Program-made: the position numbers and the translations under genes | Notes under the pieces: model-generated | The model's database searches: none | What the model saw: the letters and a program-made list of their open reading frames with translations, nothing else | Told to the model about the DNA's origin: nothing | NCBI GenBank assembly: GCA_003132865.1 | Contig: PKYZ01000265.1 | Location: 1 to 7,598 of the forward strand | From: Bryobacterales bacterium | GTDB taxonomy: Bacteria > Acidobacteriota > Terriglobia > Bryobacterales > Bryobacteraceae | DNA: 7,598 nucleotides | Direction of reading: 5' to 3' | Shown: positions 5,156 to 7,598 of the stretch, piece after piece | Layout of the letters: each line of letters opens with the position of its first letter | How positions within the stretch are numbered: the stretch's first letter is position 1

Positions 5156-6979
5156 ATGAAGCACCGAGCGATTTACCTGATTACGGCCGCCTGGATGGCC
5201 GCCGTATCCAGCCACGCGAGTGGACCTATCCACCTGAAAACGCGTGACCTGACTGCTAACGGCTATCCCGCGGCGGAAGCCTTGCAAGCGCCCGGGCAGG
5301 GTCCCGGGCACCTGCTGGTGCAGTTCTCCGGCGGGCCCACCGCGGACGATTTGCAGGAGTTGGAGCGGCGCGGAGCGCGGGTGGTCGGATCGGCGCCCGA
5401 TGGAGGCATCACCATCTCCACCGATCAGCCCATCTCGCTGGCCGGCTTGGCGGTCGAATGGTCGGGGCCGCTGCTGGCGCAAGACAAGATTAGCCCGGTG
5501 CTTTCCCAGGGAGGCGCCAACAGCGGGCCGGCGGCGGTAGTGATCGAGTTCCATCCCGATGTGCACATGCGGCGCGCGCTGCAGTTGTTGCAGGGCGCCA
5601 ACGTGCAAATCCTCAGGCATCCGGATCTGTTGCCCAACCATATGTTGGTTACCGCCACGTTGCCCGTGCTCACCCAAATAGCCGGCTTCGACGAGGTGGC
5701 GTACATCTTTCCAGCTTCGAACGATCTGATACAGGGCAACCACGTGATGGCGTGCAACGGGTCCGAGATGACGGCTGGAACGGTGGGCCAATATGTCCTG
5801 GTAGGGAATGGATGGTCGGGCGCCGGAGCCGGCGTGGTCCAACTGGCGTACGTGTTCACTCAACTGAGCGCCAAGCTGCCAGTGGCCGCCGCGCAATCGG
5901 AAATCGTTCGCGCCTTCCAGGAATGGGCCAAATACGCCAACGTGCAGTTTGTTCCCGGAACCGGCGCAACCGGCAACCAGACCGTCTCGATTCTGTTCGC
6001 GCAAGGACTCCACGGCGATAACTATCCCTTTGAGCCGGGCAGCCCGGTGCTGGCGCACACGTTCTTTCCTTCGCCCACGGACCCCGAACCGCTGGCCGGC
6101 GACATGCACCTGAACGAGGACCAGGATTGGCACATCGGGACGGATATCGATTTGTACACCGTGGCGCTGCACGAGGCCGGGCACACCCTGGGTCTGGGAC
6201 ATACGGACGATCCAAGCACCATCATGTACCCGTACTACCGCTTTGGCGCAGGGCTTTCGAGCGGCGACATCGCTGGAGTGCAAGCGCTGTACGGCAGCCC
6301 CGATACCTCCACGCCGCCTGTGACGCCGCCGGTTACTCCGCCTCCTTCGCTCCCCGCGCCCACCCCGTTAAGTCTGGCGATAACCAATCCGGTTGGCACG
6401 AGCGTGACGACGACGGCCTCGTCCATATCGCTCTCCGGGACAGCCAGCGGCGGCACAGGCACTCTTCAAGTCGTTTGGAGCAATAATCAGGGCGGATCGG
6501 GCCCGGCCGCCGGATCGGCGAACTGGTCCATTGCGTCCGTGCCGCTCGCCATGGGCGCAAACACGATTATCGTTCTGGTGACCGACGGCGCGGGGAATTC
6601 AGCCTCGGCGTCGATCACCGTGACCCAACAGGCGGCAACCACGCCGCCAGTGACTACACCGCCGGTGACTACGCCGCCGGTGACTACACCGCCTGTGACT
6701 ACACCGCCTTCCGGGCCGCCGTCGCTCACCATCGCCTCGCCCGCGATGACCATCGTCTCGACATCGGCCGCCACCATCGCGTTCAGCGGCACAGCCACAG
6801 CTAGCGTGACATCGGTCACTTGGTCCAATTCGACGGGCCCCTCCGGCGATGCCACCGGCACTCAGCAGTGGAGTATCCCCGCCATCCCATTGCTGGTAGG
6901 CACGAACACGATCACGGTGAACGCATACAATGCATCCGGCGCCTCTGCCTGGCGCGCCGTCACAGTCGTGCGGCAGTAA
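5156..6979 (+). CDS. Secreted matrixin-like zinc metalloprotease with two Ig-like domains
   Basis: The product has 607 residues counted from the ATG at 5156. Residues 1-22 form a signal peptide: KHR, a hydrophobic core, and a likely cut near SHAS. Residues ~50-188 resemble a subtilisin or fervidolysin-type propeptide (HLLVQFSGGPTADDLQELE, then a second similar segment). The catalytic domain spans ~226-380 and is clearly matrixin: HGDNYPFEPGSPVLAHTFFP and GDMHLNEDQDW supply calcium and structural-zinc ligands, HEAGHTLGLGH holds catalytic zinc ligands H339, H343 and H349 with general base E340, and TIMYP is the Met-turn (M357). Pro/Thr linkers follow at ~386-400 and ~495-518, each leading to an Ig-like bacterial domain (~407-490, ~524-606). 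The enzyme is likely exported and attacks proteins outside the cytoplasm, with the Ig-like domains as spacers or substrate binders. The only cysteine, C200, lies between prodomain and catalytic domain. Substrate unknown. Confidence 0.93.
   Translation: MKHRAIYLITAAWMAAVSSHASGPIHLKTRDLTANGYPAAEALQAPGQGPGHLLVQFSGGPTADDLQELERRGARVVGSAPDGGITISTDQPISLAGLAVEWSGPLLAQDKISPVLSQGGANSGPAAVVIEFHPDVHMRRALQLLQGANVQILRHPDLLPNHMLVTATLPVLTQIAGFDEVAYIFPASNDLIQGNHVMACNGSEMTAGTVGQYVLVGNGWSGAGAGVVQLAYVFTQLSAKLPVAAAQSEIVRAFQEWAKYANVQFVPGTGATGNQTVSILFAQGLHGDNYPFEPGSPVLAHTFFPSPTDPEPLAGDMHLNEDQDWHIGTDIDLYTVALHEAGHTLGLGHTDDPSTIMYPYYRFGAGLSSGDIAGVQALYGSPDTSTPPVTPPVTPPPSLPAPTPLSLAITNPVGTSVTTTASSISLSGTASGGTGTLQVVWSNNQGGSGPAAGSANWSIASVPLAMGANTIIVLVTDGAGNSASASITVTQQAATTPPVTTPPVTTPPVTTPPVTTPPSGPPSLTIASPAMTIVSTSAATIAFSGTATASVTSVTWSNSTGPSGDATGTQQWSIPAIPLLVGTNTITVNAYNASGASAWRAVTVVRQ
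6311..6346 (+). repeat. 12-bp coding tandem repeat (TPPV linker)
   Basis: Three 12-bp units encode TPPV, TPPV and TPPP directly after the matrixin catalytic domain. It is a flexible proline-rich linker separating the enzyme from the first Ig-like domain. Confidence 0.65.
6638..6709 (+). repeat. 15-bp coding tandem repeat (TTPPV linker)
   Basis: Four full 15-bp units encoding TTPPV plus a 12-bp partial unit lie between the two Ig-like domains. The units differ only at a few third or synonymous positions, pointing to recent expansion. The unit length is a multiple of three, so changes in copy number alter linker length without breaking the frame. Confidence 0.85.
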
Positions 6980-7213
6980 CTCGCTGCTTTCCGGAAGAGG
7001 GCTCGGATCTCCTTTGAATCGGGACTGTACGGGATCTAACTTGACCCGTCCGAACGCGCCAAACAGAACCCCCGAAGTTTGGCTACCGGCGGTTGATGGA
7101 AGTGGGCCGTGGCCCGCCCATGTAAACAGTCACAGGGCGATCCCATTGCCCCGATCTCTCAAGAGGCGTCCGAAGCAACGACCACAGCGATTGCGGTCCG
7201 CCAGTTGAAGCAC
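6980..7213. other. Intergenic stretch without a recognised gene
   Basis: About 230 bp lie between the matrixin stop codon and the end of the small minus-strand membrane-protein frame. Short plus-strand frames here have no domain signature and overlap that gene antisense. Two weak hairpins occur (7058-7083, and gggcc-gt-ggccc at about 7104-7115). No RNA gene or clear promoter was recognised. Confidence 0.5.
7058..7083. terminator. Weak hairpin between convergent genes
   Basis: The arms gccaaac (7058-7064) and gtttggc (7077-7083) pair perfectly over 7 bp around a 12-base loop. It lies 78 bp after the matrixin stop, between two convergent genes, where a terminator would be expected. There is no T-run on either side, so termination is only a guess from position. 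Confidence 0.25.
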
Positions 7214-7585
7214 TCAGGGCCGAAGATTGCGCCGAGACGGTTCCTCACTCTCCCTGCCCAAACTCTCTCGACGCGCTCTTCTGTTTTGAAACAAGAGCAC
7301 GCCAAGGGCAGAGGCTACTATGCCCTGGAACGAGCCTAGCCAGAGATTCGACAGGCGCATGACCTCGCCCGCTTTTGCCGGCGCGTTGGCGGCAATTGGC
7401 TGGACCAGAATAGTAAGCAAGACAAGGGTCAAGTACAGCGTCGAAAGCCAGAAGGCAATATTGAAAAATACTCTGCGAACGACGGACGCTGAAAAGACCG
7501 GATCGAGGGCTGTTATCTGATGTCGGAAGGTACAGAGGACCACCCGGTCGTCTGTTCTCCCGTCACCCCCGACACGCGTTAGCAA
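7214..7585 (-). CDS. Small hypothetical two-helix membrane protein, 5' end uncertain
   Basis: I do not recognise the family. Counting from a TTG at 7585 the frame encodes 123 residues, but it remains open to the right edge, so the true start may lie outside the window; an in-frame GTG lies at 7543. Two hydrophobic segments are clear: residues ~39-61 (VFFNIAFWLSTLYLTLVLL and on) and ~80-100 (SNLWLGSFQGIVASALGVLL). Arginines R37 and R38 precede the first and an RRARR cluster follows the second, so the positive-inside rule puts both ends in the cytoplasm with a short outer loop. The tail is charged and probably disordered. This consistent topology argues for a real gene although no ribosome binding site can be tied to a start. 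It converges on the matrixin gene. Confidence 0.55.
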   Translation of the reverse strand: MLTRVGGDGRTDDRVVLCTFRHQITALDPVFSASVVRRVFFNIAFWLSTLYLTLVLLTILVQPIAANAPAKAGEVMRLSNLWLGSFQGIVASALGVLLFQNRRARRESLGRESEEPSRRNLRP

Positions 7586-7598
7586 CCTGCCCCCCTGA

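Noticed and set aside
5123..6283. 386-codon minus-strand open frame opposite the matrixin gene
   Set aside because: It is antisense to a protease with complete catalytic motifs and shows no recognisable domain.
7320..7520. 66-codon plus-strand frame near the right end
   Set aside because: It is antisense to the better supported two-helix membrane protein frame and has no domain signature.

Overview
The window looks like a piece of an Acidobacteriota chromosome from the Bryobacterales/Solibacter group. The best evidence is the minus-strand NHL-repeat protein, which ends in the roughly 240-residue C-terminal domain first catalogued in Candidatus Solibacter (TIGR03437-like). The high GC, the secreted repeat-rich proteins and the GxxExxY protein fit this assignment. 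It rests on family recognition, not on a database search.

Layout from left to right. (1) 1-1277, plus strand: the 3' part of a prolyl oligopeptidase (S9A) gene with its catalytic triad intact and an unusual Gly/Pro tail encoded by a hairpin and a G-run tract. (2) 1278-1745: a repeat-rich stretch holding a short palindrome, a REP-like inverted repeat with perfect 20-bp arms, a 41-codon remnant that looks like the last unit of a GloVer-type repeat protein, and the first of three copies of a 35-bp repeat. (3) 1733-2211: a GxxExxY / PD-(D/E)XK-like gene bracketed by copies two and three of that repeat in inverted orientation. The gene's start codon and first seven codons lie inside the left repeat. 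I regard this as a compact candidate mobile or repeat-borne cassette and the most interesting object in the window. (4) 2219-5086, minus strand: a 955-residue secreted protein with 12 NHL-like blades at about 56-residue spacing plus the Solibacter-type C-terminal domain. (5) 5156-6979, plus strand, divergent from it: a secreted matrixin (M10A-like) zinc metalloprotease with a prodomain-like region, a catalytic domain, Pro/Thr linkers and two Ig-like domains. (6) 6980-7598: about 230 bp without a recognisable gene, then a small minus-strand frame encoding a probable two-helix membrane protein that stays open to the right edge.

Three of the genes encode peptidases or exported repeat/adhesion-type proteins, which suggests extracellular or periplasmic protein breakdown and surface interactions. 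No operon joins them: the NHL and matrixin genes diverge from a 69-bp spacer, and the GxxExxY and NHL genes converge with the repeat ending only 7 bp short of the NHL stop codon. No rRNA, tRNA, CRISPR array or transposase gene was seen.
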